Positions 8,968 to 16,941 of a DNA stretch of 64,000 nt are shown here, in pieces. The stretch's first letter is position 1. Every line of letters begins with the position of its first letter. Source of the DNA: DATDIC01 sp963777625. Its GTDB lineage: Bacteria > Pseudomonadota > Alphaproteobacteria > Acetobacterales > Acetobacteraceae. The position numbers and the translations under genes were made by a program. The notes beneath the pieces were generated by a model that was not told the DNA's origin, ran no database searches, and saw nothing but the letters and a program-made list of their open reading frames with translations. The stretch covers positions 186,001 to 250,000 of the forward strand of contig CAVZRO010000003.1 of assembly GCA_963777625.1 (NCBI GenBank), read 5' to 3'.

Positions 8968-9813
8968 ATGACGAACCGCATCAGCCGGCGCGGCATCGCC
9001 GCCGGAGCCGCGGCGCTGCCGGCCGTCGTGATGATCCGTTCCGCCCAAGCGCAGCCGGCGAACGAAAGCACGTTCGATCGCCTCCAGCGCACCAAGACCC
9101 TGCGCATCGCTGCGCTGCCAGGCGAGTTGCCCTATTTCCAGAAGGACATCACCACCGGCGCCTGGAGCGGTGCCTGCATCGACATGGCCACCAGCATCGC
9201 CAAAGTCTTCAACGCCAACCTGGAATATGTGGAAGCCACCTACGGCACGTCGGTGCTGGATTTGCAGACCGGCAAGGTCGATCTCGCCTTCGCGCTGAAC
9301 CCGACGCCGGAGCGGGCGCTGTCTATCGGCTTTACCCATCCGATGATCGTGCATCCGTTCGGCTGCCTGGCAAAACAGGGTTTCAACCCGACCACCTGGA
9401 ACGACATCAACAAGCCCGATATCCGCGTCGCCTTCGATATCGGCTCTCTGCACGAGACCTGCGCGAAACGCTTCGCGCCGAATGCGCAGCATGTCGGTTT
9501 CGCGGCACGTGACCAATGCATCCTGGCGCTGCAATCAGGGCGCGTCGATGTTGATATTCTAGCGGCATTGCTGGGCCTTGCCGCGGTTGGCAAAAACCCC
9601 GCGCTTGGTCCGTACCATCTGCTGAACGACCCGTTGGTGGCGCTGCCGAGCTGCCTCGGTATTCCGCAGGAAACCGACACGCGATTTGCCACCGTCCTGA
9701 ACGCCTGGCTGGATTTCAACCGCGGCATCGGCCAGTTGCGCGAATGGCTGATCAATGGGCTGGGCAAGATGGGCGTCACACGAGAGCAGATCCCCTCCAC
9801 GTTGACCTTCTGA
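8968..9813 (+). CDS. Amino-acid-type ABC transporter substrate-binding protein (family 3)
   Basis: Periplasmic receptor of a polar amino acid or related organic acid importer. 281 residues starting MTNRISRRGIAAGAAALPAVVM; the twin Arg and Ala-rich stretch ending QAQPA look like a Tat-type signal. A strong ribosome-binding site, AAGGAGGGAGG, precedes the ATG. The mature part shows the family 3 pattern: LRIAALPGELPYFQKD, WSGACIDMATSIAKVF, GKVDLAFALNPTPERALSIGFTHPMI and a C-terminal LRGWI-like LREWLINGLG. It lies 53 bases after the dehydrogenase and 24 bases before the permease. Confidence 0.92.
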   Translation: MTNRISRRGIAAGAAALPAVVMIRSAQAQPANESTFDRLQRTKTLRIAALPGELPYFQKDITTGAWSGACIDMATSIAKVFNANLEYVEATYGTSVLDLQTGKVDLAFALNPTPERALSIGFTHPMIVHPFGCLAKQGFNPTTWNDINKPDIRVAFDIGSLHETCAKRFAPNAQHVGFAARDQCILALQSGRVDVDILAALLGLAAVGKNPALGPYHLLNDPLVALPSCLGIPQETDTRFATVLNAWLDFNRGIGQLREWLINGLGKMGVTREQIPSTLTF

Positions 9814-9837
9814 ATCCGCCGACTCGCCGGGACGCAG

Positions 9838-10500
9838 GTGCAGTACCACTGGGATTTCACCTTCCTGGAGCAGTACATTCCGCTGCTCTGGTGGGGCACG
9901 CTGGTGACGCTCGCCTTCACCGCCGGCACGATCCTGCTCGGCCTGTTGCTCGGGCTGTTGGTGGGGCTTGGCCGCCTCAGTCGCTCGAAGCTCGTGAACG
10001 CCCCCCTGATCGCCCTGACCGAGGCGTTCCGCTGCACGCCGCTGCTGGTGCAGATCGTCTGGTTCTATTACGCGCTGCCCGTGCTGCTGCATATTCAGAT
10101 CCCGGCAATCGCCGCCGCGGTGGCAGTGCTTTCGCTCTACACCGGCGTCTTCTACGCCGAGATATTCCGCGGCGGCATCGTCTCCATCGAACAGGGGCAA
10201 TGGGACGCAGCGCGGGCGCTTGGGCTGCATGGCTGGAAGCTGATGCGGCTCGTCATCCTGCCGCAGGCGGTCCGGCGCATGGTGCCGCCGTTCGTCAACC
10301 AGTCGATCACCCAGCTCAAGAACACCTCTCTGGTATCCACCATCGCGGTGCCCGACTTGCTGTACCAGGGCACGATCATCACCGAGACCACGTACCAGCC
10401 GCTGGAAGTCTACACCGTCGTCGCGCTGATCTATTTCGCGCTGCTGTTCCCGAGTACGATGCTGGCACAATGGTACGAACGGCGGCTGCTGAAGCGCTGA
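9838..10500 (+). CDS. Amino acid ABC transporter permease (HisM/GlnP type)
   Basis: Inner-membrane subunit of the importer whose receptor is encoded just upstream. 220 residues, five predicted membrane helices, starting at a GTG (QYHWDFTFLEQYIPLLWWGTLVT). The N-terminal helix is followed by the LTEAFRCTPLLVQIVWFYYALP segment of His/Glu/Gln permeases. The EAA loop reads EQGQWDAARALGLHGWKLMRLVILPQA. Permeases of this type can form homodimers, so one gene can be enough, but the cognate ATPase is missing from the operon. Confidence 0.93.
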   Translation: MQYHWDFTFLEQYIPLLWWGTLVTLAFTAGTILLGLLLGLLVGLGRLSRSKLVNAPLIALTEAFRCTPLLVQIVWFYYALPVLLHIQIPAIAAAVAVLSLYTGVFYAEIFRGGIVSIEQGQWDAARALGLHGWKLMRLVILPQAVRRMVPPFVNQSITQLKNTSLVSTIAVPDLLYQGTIITETTYQPLEVYTVVALIYFALLFPSTMLAQWYERRLLKR

Positions 10501-10527
10501 GCAGGCCCAACCGGAAGGAGGACGACC

Positions 10528-11364
10528 ATGCAGTTCGGCATTCATCTTCCGCATATCGGCCGCAAGGCGGGGCCGGATTCGATCCGCGAAGCCGCGATGC
10601 AGGCGGAGCAACTCGGGTTCGACGATGTCTGGGTGAGCGAGCACATCATCGTTCCGCGCGGTGCCTCCTACCCGCCGTCACCCTCGTTCCACGATCCGGT
10701 GCTGACCTTGACCTGGGCGGCGGCTTTCACGCAGCGCGTGCGGCTCGGCACGTCGGTTCTGGTACTGCCGATGCGCCATCCGCTGCCCTTGGCGAAAGAG
10801 CTCGCCACCTTGCAGAACCTGTCGCGTGGCCGGCTGATCCTGGGCGCCGGCGTGGGATGGATGGAGGCCGAATTCGCGGCGCTGGGCGTGCCTTTCCGCG
10901 AACGCGGGCGGCGCATGGACGAGGGGCTGGCGATGATGCACGCGGTGTGGACCGAGGATCCGGTCACCTTCCGCTCGCGCTGGATCCCAGCCGAAATTCA
11001 GGACATGCGGATGCAGCCGCTGCCCGGCGCGCCGATCCCGGTGTGGATCGGCGGCAGCTCGGATGCCGCGCTGGAGCGGGCGACGCGGCACGAGGGCTGG
11101 CATGGCAGCCGGATCAGCCCCGATCAGGCCGCGCGGATCGTGGCGCGGCTGCGCGCGCGAAAGCCGGACCCCGGGTTCACCGTGTCGATCCGTTGCCGCT
11201 GGAACAGCAAGGACGAAGCCGAGAACAGGGACCGGTTCGCGGCTTACGCGGCGGCCGGGGTGCAGCACCTGCTGGTGGAACCGGACGATCGCGAAAAGGA
11301 CGACTGGATGCGCTCCGTCGAGCGCATCGCGCTGACAATAACGGAGATCCGCCATGGCCGATAA
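10528..11364 (+). CDS. LLM-class (luciferase-like) flavin-dependent oxidoreductase
   Basis: TIM-barrel monooxygenase or reductase using FMN or F420; the substrate is unknown. The 278-residue protein opens MQFGIHLPHIGRKAGPDS, with QLGFDDVWVSEH as the second strand-helix of the fold. It continues with VRLGTSVLVLPMRHPLPLAKELATL, the best-conserved LLM segment, then GRLILGAGVGWMEAEFAALG and PVWIGGSSDAALERA. This matches the probable F420-dependent TIGR03619 type by eye. AAGGAGGA precedes the start. It overlaps the following cupin gene by 11 bases, and both are probably translated together. Confidence 0.9.
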   Translation: MQFGIHLPHIGRKAGPDSIREAAMQAEQLGFDDVWVSEHIIVPRGASYPPSPSFHDPVLTLTWAAAFTQRVRLGTSVLVLPMRHPLPLAKELATLQNLSRGRLILGAGVGWMEAEFAALGVPFRERGRRMDEGLAMMHAVWTEDPVTFRSRWIPAEIQDMRMQPLPGAPIPVWIGGSSDAALERATRHEGWHGSRISPDQAARIVARLRARKPDPGFTVSIRCRWNSKDEAENRDRFAAYAAAGVQHLLVEPDDREKDDWMRSVERIALTITEIRHGR

Positions 11365-11824
11365 ATCCGGCTTCGATCCCATGACGCTGCCGGAGAGCAA
11401 TTCGAGCGGCTATCCCGAGCCATACCGCACCGCAAATCAGCAACGCTGGAACCGGCGGCTCGCGGTTCATGCGGGGCTGAAGAATTTCGGCGTCAACATC
11501 ACCCGGATCGAACCGGGCGGGCAGTCGTCCTGTCGGCACGCGCATTCGCGCCAGGACGAATTCATCTACGTGTTGCAAGGCGAAGTAGAGCTGGAAACCA
11601 ATGCCGGGATCGAGGTGCTGCATGCCGGCATGTGCGCCGGTTTTCCGGCCGGCACCGGCAACGCGCATCGCTTCGTCAACCGTTCCACCACCGATGTGCT
11701 GCTTCTCGTCGCCGGCGATCGTAGCGGCGGGGACGAAGTCATCTACCCTGATGTCGATATGAATGGACGACTGGGTCCGGACGGCCGCTTCGTCTTTACG
11801 CGCAAGGACGGCACGCCGTACTGA
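11354..11824 (+). CDS. Cupin-domain protein
   Basis: Small beta-barrel protein of 156 residues, function unknown. The double cupin signature is visible: motif 1 is SSCRHAHSRQDEFIYVLQGEVELE (metal-binding His and Glu residues) and motif 2 is FPAGTGNAHRFVNRSTTDVLLLVAGDR. The C-terminal tail contains YPDVDMNGRL, often seen in cupins annotated as transcriptional-regulator-like or sugar-isomerase-like. It closes the five-gene operon that begins at 7985. Because it is coupled to the luciferase-like gene, a joint role in degrading the imported compound is plausible but unproven. Confidence 0.88.
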   Translation: MADKSGFDPMTLPESNSSGYPEPYRTANQQRWNRRLAVHAGLKNFGVNITRIEPGGQSSCRHAHSRQDEFIYVLQGEVELETNAGIEVLHAGMCAGFPAGTGNAHRFVNRSTTDVLLLVAGDRSGGDEVIYPDVDMNGRLGPDGRFVFTRKDGTPY

Positions 11825-11934
11825 AGCAGCGGCAACAGGCTGCGCCTGGACGCTCTCGAAGTCGAAAACCAGGAAACTGAACCTGGCGTGGACGATCTGC
11901 GGGCGCAGTTACGGCGGCCCGGAAACGGGCGGCA

Positions 11935-11971
11935 TTGACGCTAAACCGACATTGTAGTAACATCTCTACAA
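11935..11971 (+). promoter_or_regulatory. Promoter and operator of the toxin-antitoxin pair
   Basis: A sigma-70-like promoter is visible as TTGACG (11935-11940), a 17-base spacer, and TAACAT (11958-11963). The -10 hexamer sits inside the spacer of a perfect inverted repeat, TTGTAG-N8-CTACAA (11952-11971). This is the arrangement expected for autorepression by a Phd-type antitoxin binding across its own -10 box. The antitoxin ATG follows 33 bases after the repeat, with CAGGAG before it. The sequence signals are direct; the repressor assignment is inferred. Confidence 0.7.
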
Positions 11972-12004
11972 AATGGGTTGGCCGCCGCAGGCAGGAGTAC
12001 CGTC

Positions 12005-12259
12005 ATGACCATCACCACGCTCTCCAGCCGCGAGTTCAACCAGGACACCAGCCGGGCCAAGAAGGCTGCCTCGAAGGGTCCCGTGTTCATCACCGACCGG
12101 GGCAAGCCCGCCCATGTCCTGCTCAGCATCGGGGAATACCAAAGGCTCACCGGGAAGCCCAGGAACATCGCCGATCTGCTCGCTATGCCCGATCCTCCGG
12201 ATATCGAGCTGGAAATCCCGCCTCGCACGGAACGGGCAAAGCCGGTGGACCTGTCTTGA
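12005..12259 (+). CDS. Type II antitoxin, Phd/YefM family
   Basis: DNA-binding antitoxin that neutralises the PIN toxin encoded next. I chose the ATG at 12005 (MTITTLSSREFNQDTSRAKK), preceded by CAGGAG at nine bases; this gives 84 residues, normal for the family. The N-terminal Phd fold is recognisable from SSREFNQDTSRAKKAASKGPV and FITDRGKPAHVLLSIGEYQRL. The C-terminal tail (LLAMPDPPDIELEIPPRTERAKPVDLS) is the likely toxin-binding part. The stop overlaps the toxin start (ATGA). Confidence 0.92.
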   Translation: MTITTLSSREFNQDTSRAKKAASKGPVFITDRGKPAHVLLSIGEYQRLTGKPRNIADLLAMPDPPDIELEIPPRTERAKPVDLS

Positions 12260-12678
12260 TGCTTCTGCTCGACACGAATGTCGTTTCCGAGCTTCGTAAA
12301 GTCCGGCTCGGCAAGGCCGACCCGAATGTGGCCAGGTGGGCCGAGACCCTCGACACAGCCGACCTGTTTATCTCCACCATCACCATTCACGAGCTTGAAA
12401 TCGGGGTCTTGCTGGCCGAACGGCGCCATCCGCCACAAGGGGCGGTATTCAGGGAATGGCTGGAAACCCTCGTTCTATCCGCCTTTGATGGACGCATTCT
12501 GCCCGTTGATACCGCTGTCGCCAGACGCGCCTCCAGGCTGCACGTTCCTGATCCGCAGCCGATCAATGATGCTTTCATCGCGGCAACCGCGCTGGTGCAT
12601 GGCATGACCGTTGCCACTCGCAACCTGGCCGACTTCGCGTCAACCGGCGTGCAACTGCTCAACCCGTGGTCTAGCTAG
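12259..12678 (+). CDS. Type II toxin, VapC-like PIN-domain ribonuclease
   Basis: Mg-dependent endoribonuclease, 139 residues, that would inhibit translation when freed from its antitoxin. The four acidic PIN residues are in place: Asp in LLLDTNVVSEL, Glu in TIHELEIGVLLAERR, Asp in PINDAFIAATALVHG, and Asp in TRNLADFASTGVQLLNPW. It overlaps the antitoxin by one base of an ATGA junction. It converges with the enoyl-CoA hydratase gene, leaving a single base between stops. The FitB/VapC-type subgroup often sits with a Phd antitoxin, as here. Confidence 0.93.
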   Translation: MLLLDTNVVSELRKVRLGKADPNVARWAETLDTADLFISTITIHELEIGVLLAERRHPPQGAVFREWLETLVLSAFDGRILPVDTAVARRASRLHVPDPQPINDAFIAATALVHGMTVATRNLADFASTGVQLLNPWSS

Positions 12679-12679
12679 G

Positions 12680-13474
12680 CTAACACCCCCGGAAAACCGG
12701 CTTCCGCTTCTCGTTGAATGCCCGAATGCCCTCGCGGCGATCCTCGGTCGGCACCATCCGGTTGTACGCCTCGACCTCGAACATCATACCGCTGGCCAGG
12801 TCCATGTTCAGCCCGTAATTCACCGCCTGCTTCACCTGCCGCGTCGAGATCGGCGCATTGGCGGCAATGACCGCAGCCGTCTCCAGTGCCGCCGGCATCA
12901 ACTCCTCGGCCGTGCAGACCCGGTTCACCATGCCCCACGCATGCGCCTCCTGCACCGAGAACGGCCGGCCCGTCAGCATGATCTCCTTCGCCCGCCGCGC
13001 TCCCACCGCGCGCGGCAGCGTCTGCGTGCCGCCGGCCCCCGGCATGATGCCCAGCGTCACCTCGGTCAGCGCGAAGCGCGCATGCTCGGCGGCATAAATG
13101 AAGTCGCATCCCAGCGCGATCTCGAGCCCGCCGGCGAATGCCGCCCCGTTGACCGCGGCGATGATCGGCACCGGGCAGCCGATGACGGCGCGGATCGCCC
13201 GCTCGAAGATCAGGTGCTGGTCCTGCCACTGCTGATCGGTCATCCCGTTGCGCTCTTTCAGGTCGCCCCCGGCGCAGAACGCGCGAGGCCCGGCCCCGGT
13301 GAGCACGACGCAGCGCTGCGCCGCGGGCGCCGCGCTGATCGCGTCGAAGCAGGCATGCAGGTCGCGCCCCATCTGCGTGTTCATCGCATTGGCGAAATCG
13401 GGCCGGTTGAGCGTCACCAGCAAAATGTGCGGCTGCATCTGTTCGACGCGAAGCGTTGCATAGTCCTGCATCAT
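12680..13474 (-). CDS. Enoyl-CoA hydratase/isomerase family protein
   Basis: Crotonase-fold enzyme acting on a CoA thioester; the exact reaction is unknown. The start is taken as the ATG ending at 13474 (MMQDYATLRVEQM), with CTGGAG nine bases upstream. An ATG one codon later or a GTG three codons earlier are alternatives. Crotonase marks: LNRPDFANAMNTQM, AFCAGGDLKERNG (oxyanion hole), AAVNGAAFAGGLEIALGCDFIYA, and LTEVTLGIMPGAGGTQTLPRAVG, where the hydratase Glu positions are present. It is 27 bases downstream of the serine-hydrolase gene and may be in one unit with it and hpnL. Confidence 0.92.
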   Translation of the reverse strand: MMQDYATLRVEQMQPHILLVTLNRPDFANAMNTQMGRDLHACFDAISAAPAAQRCVVLTGAGPRAFCAGGDLKERNGMTDQQWQDQHLIFERAIRAVIGCPVPIIAAVNGAAFAGGLEIALGCDFIYAAEHARFALTEVTLGIMPGAGGTQTLPRAVGARRAKEIMLTGRPFSVQEAHAWGMVNRVCTAEELMPAALETAAVIAANAPISTRQVKQAVNYGLNMDLASGMMFEVEAYNRMVPTEDRREGIRAFNEKRKPVFRGC

Positions 13475-13501
13475 GACGTGCACTCCAGTCCGGCAGCCGG
13501 C

Positions 13502-14587
13502 TCAGGCCGGTTGCAGCGCGGCCATCACGCGCGCAATGAACCCGTCCACGGCACCCGGATCGATCCACCGCATGACCGCGACGATGCCGCTGGACGGATC
13601 GATCCAGGTCTGATTCCCGCCGGCGCCCACCGCGAAGAAACTCTCGGCCGAGGCCGACGGCCGGCTCCCGTCCCTGTTCAACCACCACAGCAAGCCGTAG
13701 CCGCGATGGAGCGGGCAAGGCGCCAGCGATTCGCTGATCCACCGATCCGGCAGGATCTGCGCATCGCCCCAGCGCCCCCGGTTCAGCATCAACTGGCCGA
13801 TGCGGGCCTGGTCCTCGGCGTGCATCTCTATCCCGCCGCCCCAATGCGTGCCGCCGGCCACCGATTCGATCATCTGGCCCTCGATCTCCACCATCGAGGT
13901 CGCATAGCCGTGCCACGCCCAATCCGATGATCCCCCGATCGGGCGCATGATGCGTTCGGCGAACAGCTCGGGCAGCGGGCGGCGGAACAGCCGCAACAGC
14001 GCAAGGCTCAGCCGGTTCACGCGGACATCGTTGTATTCCCAGAAGCTGCCCGGCGGTTGCAGCGGGCGCTGCTGTCCCTTCCGCGCCCCGCGTCCTTCGC
14101 TGGCAAGGGTGCGGTAGCGGTCGATCACGTCGGACTTGCCGAACAGCTCGCCTTCCCATTCAGACGTCTGCTGCAACAAATGCCGCCACATGATCAGGCT
14201 GTTGTGCGCCCCCTCGAACCCGCCATCATGCACCCGGCACGCCACCGGCTTGTCGAGATCCGGGATCAGCCCGTCGTTCCAGGCGACGCCGGCCAACAGG
14301 CTCAGATAGCTCTTCGCCACGCTGAACGTGAAATCGACCTGCAGCGGATCGCCCCATTCGGCGATCACCGAGCCCTGGCGCAACACGACGCCGTTCGGCG
14401 CTCCACGCGGGCGAATCGGACCGAGCAGCCGGTTGTCTGGCGGCGGCTCGAAATGGCCTGCTTCCAGATGGGCGCGCAGATCGTGTGGCCAGGGGGTCTC
14501 GTGCGCGGTCGCGAACTGGACCGCATCGGCAAGTCTGTTTGGATCAAGGCCCGCTTTCACGGGCGCCAGGCGGGGCAAACGGGACAT
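13502..14587 (-). CDS. Serine hydrolase, beta-lactamase/penicillin-binding-protein fold
   Basis: Class C beta-lactamase-like hydrolase or esterase of 361 residues. The nucleophile motif SxxK is SVAK at residues 89-92, and the second motif YxN is seen in FWEYNDVRVNRLSLALL. WGGGIEMHAEDQARIGQLMLNRG and LHRGYGLLWWLNRDG are typical of the S12-type 'serine hydrolase' group. No clear signal peptide is visible, so a cytoplasmic esterase is more likely than a true beta-lactamase. The gene begins 14 bases after the stop of hpnL on the same strand. Confidence 0.88.
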   Translation of the reverse strand: MSRLPRLAPVKAGLDPNRLADAVQFATAHETPWPHDLRAHLEAGHFEPPPDNRLLGPIRPRGAPNGVVLRQGSVIAEWGDPLQVDFTFSVAKSYLSLLAGVAWNDGLIPDLDKPVACRVHDGGFEGAHNSLIMWRHLLQQTSEWEGELFGKSDVIDRYRTLASEGRGARKGQQRPLQPPGSFWEYNDVRVNRLSLALLRLFRRPLPELFAERIMRPIGGSSDWAWHGYATSMVEIEGQMIESVAGGTHWGGGIEMHAEDQARIGQLMLNRGRWGDAQILPDRWISESLAPCPLHRGYGLLWWLNRDGSRPSASAESFFAVGAGGNQTWIDPSSGIVAVMRWIDPGAVDGFIARVMAALQPA

Positions 14588-14601
14588 GGATCAGGGGAAG
14601 C

Positions 14602-15573
14602 TCATCCCGTGGCCGTCCGCAAGCGCCGCAACTCCAGCCCCTGCCAGATCAGCAGGATGGGAATCCCGATCACCAGGTCGCGTGCCCGGCGAACCAGCGA
14701 AACCGCCAAGGATAGCTCGACTGGTACACCGAATATGGCGCCCAGCCCGGCATATCCCGCTTCCTGGATTCCGACATTCACCGGCACCAGGAAAGTTGCC
14801 GCCGAGAGCGCCGCAACCAGCGACTCGATCGCGATCCCGGCGCCCAGATCGATGCCTGACCCCAAAATGCGATAGGCGATCCACCCGCCCACGCCGGTCC
14901 CGATCCAGCCGACCAGATGCAGCAGGAACGCCACCGCCAACCGGCCAGTATTCCGGTAGATGGCGTCCATCTCCACATGCAGCCGCTCCACCAACTGGCG
15001 CGCCCCGCCGATCCGCCGTGCCGCGATGCGGCTGCTGATCCGCGCGAACACCGAGGACGCACCGCGCTGCATCCAAATGAACACGGCAGCTCCCAAAGCC
15101 GCTCCGCCCAGCCCAAGCTCGAGCGGCAGGCGCAGATCGGTCTGCGGGTCGCGTACCAGCGTGATGGTCAGCCCCATGCCGGCAAACACCACTTCGGCCA
15201 GGAATTCCGCCGTCAGATCGACCACCGTGGACGCCGTGGCAACCGGCCAGCCCAGCCCGTGCAGCATCACCGCCCGGGCGCCGAACACGAACCCCCCAAG
15301 CTGCGAGAACGGCAGCAGGTTAATCGAGGAATCTCGCACCATCCGGCCCCAGATGAACAGGCCCGTGCGCCGTATCCCGCGGCCCCGCGCAATCGCGTCC
15401 CAGGCCAGCCCGAGCGGCAAAAACACCAGCATCTGCCAGGCACAGATGATCCCAAACCCGCCCCAGCCCACCGACAGCACAGTCCGCACCACGCGGCCAA
15501 ATCCGAAACTGCCGACCAGCAGGGTGCCAAGCAGCAGGCCGGCCAAAGCCAGCGCGATCGAGAGCTTCTTCAA
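14602..15573 (-). CDS. hpnL: Hopanoid-associated membrane protein HpnL (flippase-like, UPF0104)
   Basis: Multi-spanning membrane protein of the lysylphosphatidylglycerol-synthase TM/UPF0104 group, called HpnL when in hopanoid clusters; its role is not settled. I place the start at a TTG ending at 15573 (reads MKKLSIALALAGLLLG), because the residues further upstream are encoded by the palindromic repeat and are not protein-like. That gives 323 residues. Visible marks are FSQLGGFVFGARAVMLHGL, STVVDLTAEFLAEVVFAGMG and FLVPVNVGIQEAGYAGLGAIFG, the conserved UPF0104 segment. It is divergent from hpnA across the repeat cluster. Confidence 0.85.
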   Translation of the reverse strand: MKKLSIALALAGLLLGTLLVGSFGFGRVVRTVLSVGWGGFGIICAWQMLVFLPLGLAWDAIARGRGIRRTGLFIWGRMVRDSSINLLPFSQLGGFVFGARAVMLHGLGWPVATASTVVDLTAEFLAEVVFAGMGLTITLVRDPQTDLRLPLELGLGGAALGAAVFIWMQRGASSVFARISSRIAARRIGGARQLVERLHVEMDAIYRNTGRLAVAFLLHLVGWIGTGVGGWIAYRILGSGIDLGAGIAIESLVAALSAATFLVPVNVGIQEAGYAGLGAIFGVPVELSLAVSLVRRARDLVIGIPILLIWQGLELRRLRTATG

Positions 15574-15602
15574 ACCGGGGCAGCCGGGTGAAGCAAGGAA
15601 GG

Positions 15603-15842
15603 CCCGGGGCTCCGCCCCGGCCCCCGCCAGGGGCTCTGCCCCTGGACCCCGGCAAAGGCTGTGCCTTTGCAATCCATCTGTTTTGGTTGGGTGTGGGGGT
15701 GGGCGCCTACTCCGCCGTTACCAGCAGCGAGGTTGGCGCCCACCCCCACACCCAACCCAAGTAGCGGGTTCCAAGGGCAATGCCCTTGGCGGGAGTCCAG
15801 AGGGCGGAGCCCTCTGGCGGGGTTCGGGGCGGAGCCCCGGGG
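15603..15842. repeat. Nested palindrome cluster (BIME-like)
   Basis: About 240 bases between hpnL and hpnA consist almost wholly of hairpins arranged symmetrically. At the centre is a perfect 23-base inverted repeat, 15685-15707 against 15735-15757, with a 27-base loop. On the left are three hairpins: CCGGGGC-tcc-GCCCCGG (15604-15620), CCAGGGGC-tct-GCCCCTGG (15627-15645) and GCAAAGGC-tgt-GCCTTTGC (15652-15670). On the right are CCAAGGGC-aat-GCCCTTGG (15771-15789), CCAGAGGGC-gga-GCCCTCTGG (15797-15817) and GGGGC-gga-GCCCC (15826 onward). There is no plausible gene inside it. Confidence 0.85.
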
Positions 15843-15930
15843 CTTTCCTCGCTTCAACCTGATTCCCCTGCGCCGCGACGGGCCGCCTCTACACCGGCTC
15901 CGCCGCGCTGCGCTATAGACGGACCGGCAG

Positions 15931-16941
15931 ATGCAGCAAACCGCACCCCAACCATTGAGCCTCATCACCGGCGCGACCGGATTCGTCGGCTCCGCCGTCG
16001 CCCGTGCCCTTGCCGCGAAAGGCCACCGGCTGCGCGTCCTGGTGCGTCCGACCAGCGATCGGCGCAACCTTGCCGGCCTGGACGCTGAGCCGGTCGTCGG
16101 TGACCTCACCGACGCTGCCTCGCTGGCTCGCGCTGCCGAGGGCTGCCGCTACGTGTTTCATGTCGCGGCCGATTATCGGATCTGGGTGCCGAATCCGGCG
16201 GCCATGCTGCGAGCCAATGTCGATGGCACGGTGGCGATGCTGCAGGCGGCGCAGGCCGCCGGCGCGGAGCGGATCGTCTATTGCAGCTCGGTCGCCGCGC
16301 TGGGCCAGACCAAGGACGGCACCCCGGCCGATGAAACCACCCCGGTCGATCCGGCCGCCATCGTCAGCGCCTATAAGCGATCCAAGTATCAGGCCGAGCA
16401 GGCGGTGCTCGATCTGGCCCGCCAGGGCATGCCGGTGGTGATCGTCAATCCGGCCGCGCCCGTCGGGCCGCGCGACATCAAGCCGACCCCGACCGGGCGG
16501 ATGGTGCTGGATGCGGCGGCCGGACGGACGCCAGCCTATGTCGATACCGGCCTGAACGTGGTCCATGTCGATGACGTGGCCGAAGGCCACGTGCTGGCGC
16601 TGGAGCAGGGCCGGATCGGCGAGCGCTACATCCTGGGCGGCGAAAACCTGACTCTGCTGGAACTGCTGACCCTGATCGCCGACGTGGTCGGGCGACGGCC
16701 GCCTTCGCTGCGACTGCCGCTGGAGGTGGTCTGGCCGGCCGCCTGGGGCATGGAAATGCTGGCCCGCATCACCCCGTTCGAGCCCCGTGTGACCCGCGAC
16801 TATCTGCGGATGGCCCGCAAAAAGATGTTCTTCACCTCGGCGAAGGCGATGCACGAGTTGTCCTATGCTCCACGTCCGGTGCGGCGGGGCATTCAGGACG
16901 CCGTCGCCTGGTTCCGCGCCAATGGCATGCTGCGGGCATGA
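15931..16941 (+). CDS. hpnA: Hopanoid-associated sugar epimerase HpnA
   Basis: Short-chain dehydrogenase/epimerase of 336 residues that acts with HpnB on hopanoid side chains; in known systems HpnA is tied to removing adenine or modifying the ribosyl part of adenosylhopane-derived lipids. Marks: NAD motif LITGATGFVGSAVARAL at residues 11-27, DLTDAASLARAAEGCRYVFHVAADYRIW, and the YxxxK pair in VSAYKRSKYQAEQAVL. NAMED SDR features continue through VHVDDVAEGHVLAL. The stop overlaps the hpnB start (ATGA). Gene order hpnA-hpnB-hpnC-hpnD matches hopanoid clusters of other alphaproteobacteria. Confidence 0.9.
   Translation: MQQTAPQPLSLITGATGFVGSAVARALAAKGHRLRVLVRPTSDRRNLAGLDAEPVVGDLTDAASLARAAEGCRYVFHVAADYRIWVPNPAAMLRANVDGTVAMLQAAQAAGAERIVYCSSVAALGQTKDGTPADETTPVDPAAIVSAYKRSKYQAEQAVLDLARQGMPVVIVNPAAPVGPRDIKPTPTGRMVLDAAAGRTPAYVDTGLNVVHVDDVAEGHVLALEQGRIGERYILGGENLTLLELLTLIADVVGRRPPSLRLPLEVVWPAAWGMEMLARITPFEPRVTRDYLRMARKKMFFTSAKAMHELSYAPRPVRRGIQDAVAWFRANGMLRA

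Noticed and set aside
9744..11384. A 546-codon plus-strand open frame
   Set aside because: It overlaps the permease and luciferase-like genes in another frame and has the same low-complexity composition as other shadows.
12675..14159. A 494-codon open frame on the minus strand across the enoyl-CoA hydratase and serine hydrolase
   Set aside because: It is in another frame of two well-supported genes, is rich in Arg, Ala and Gly and has no domain; it is a GC-driven shadow.
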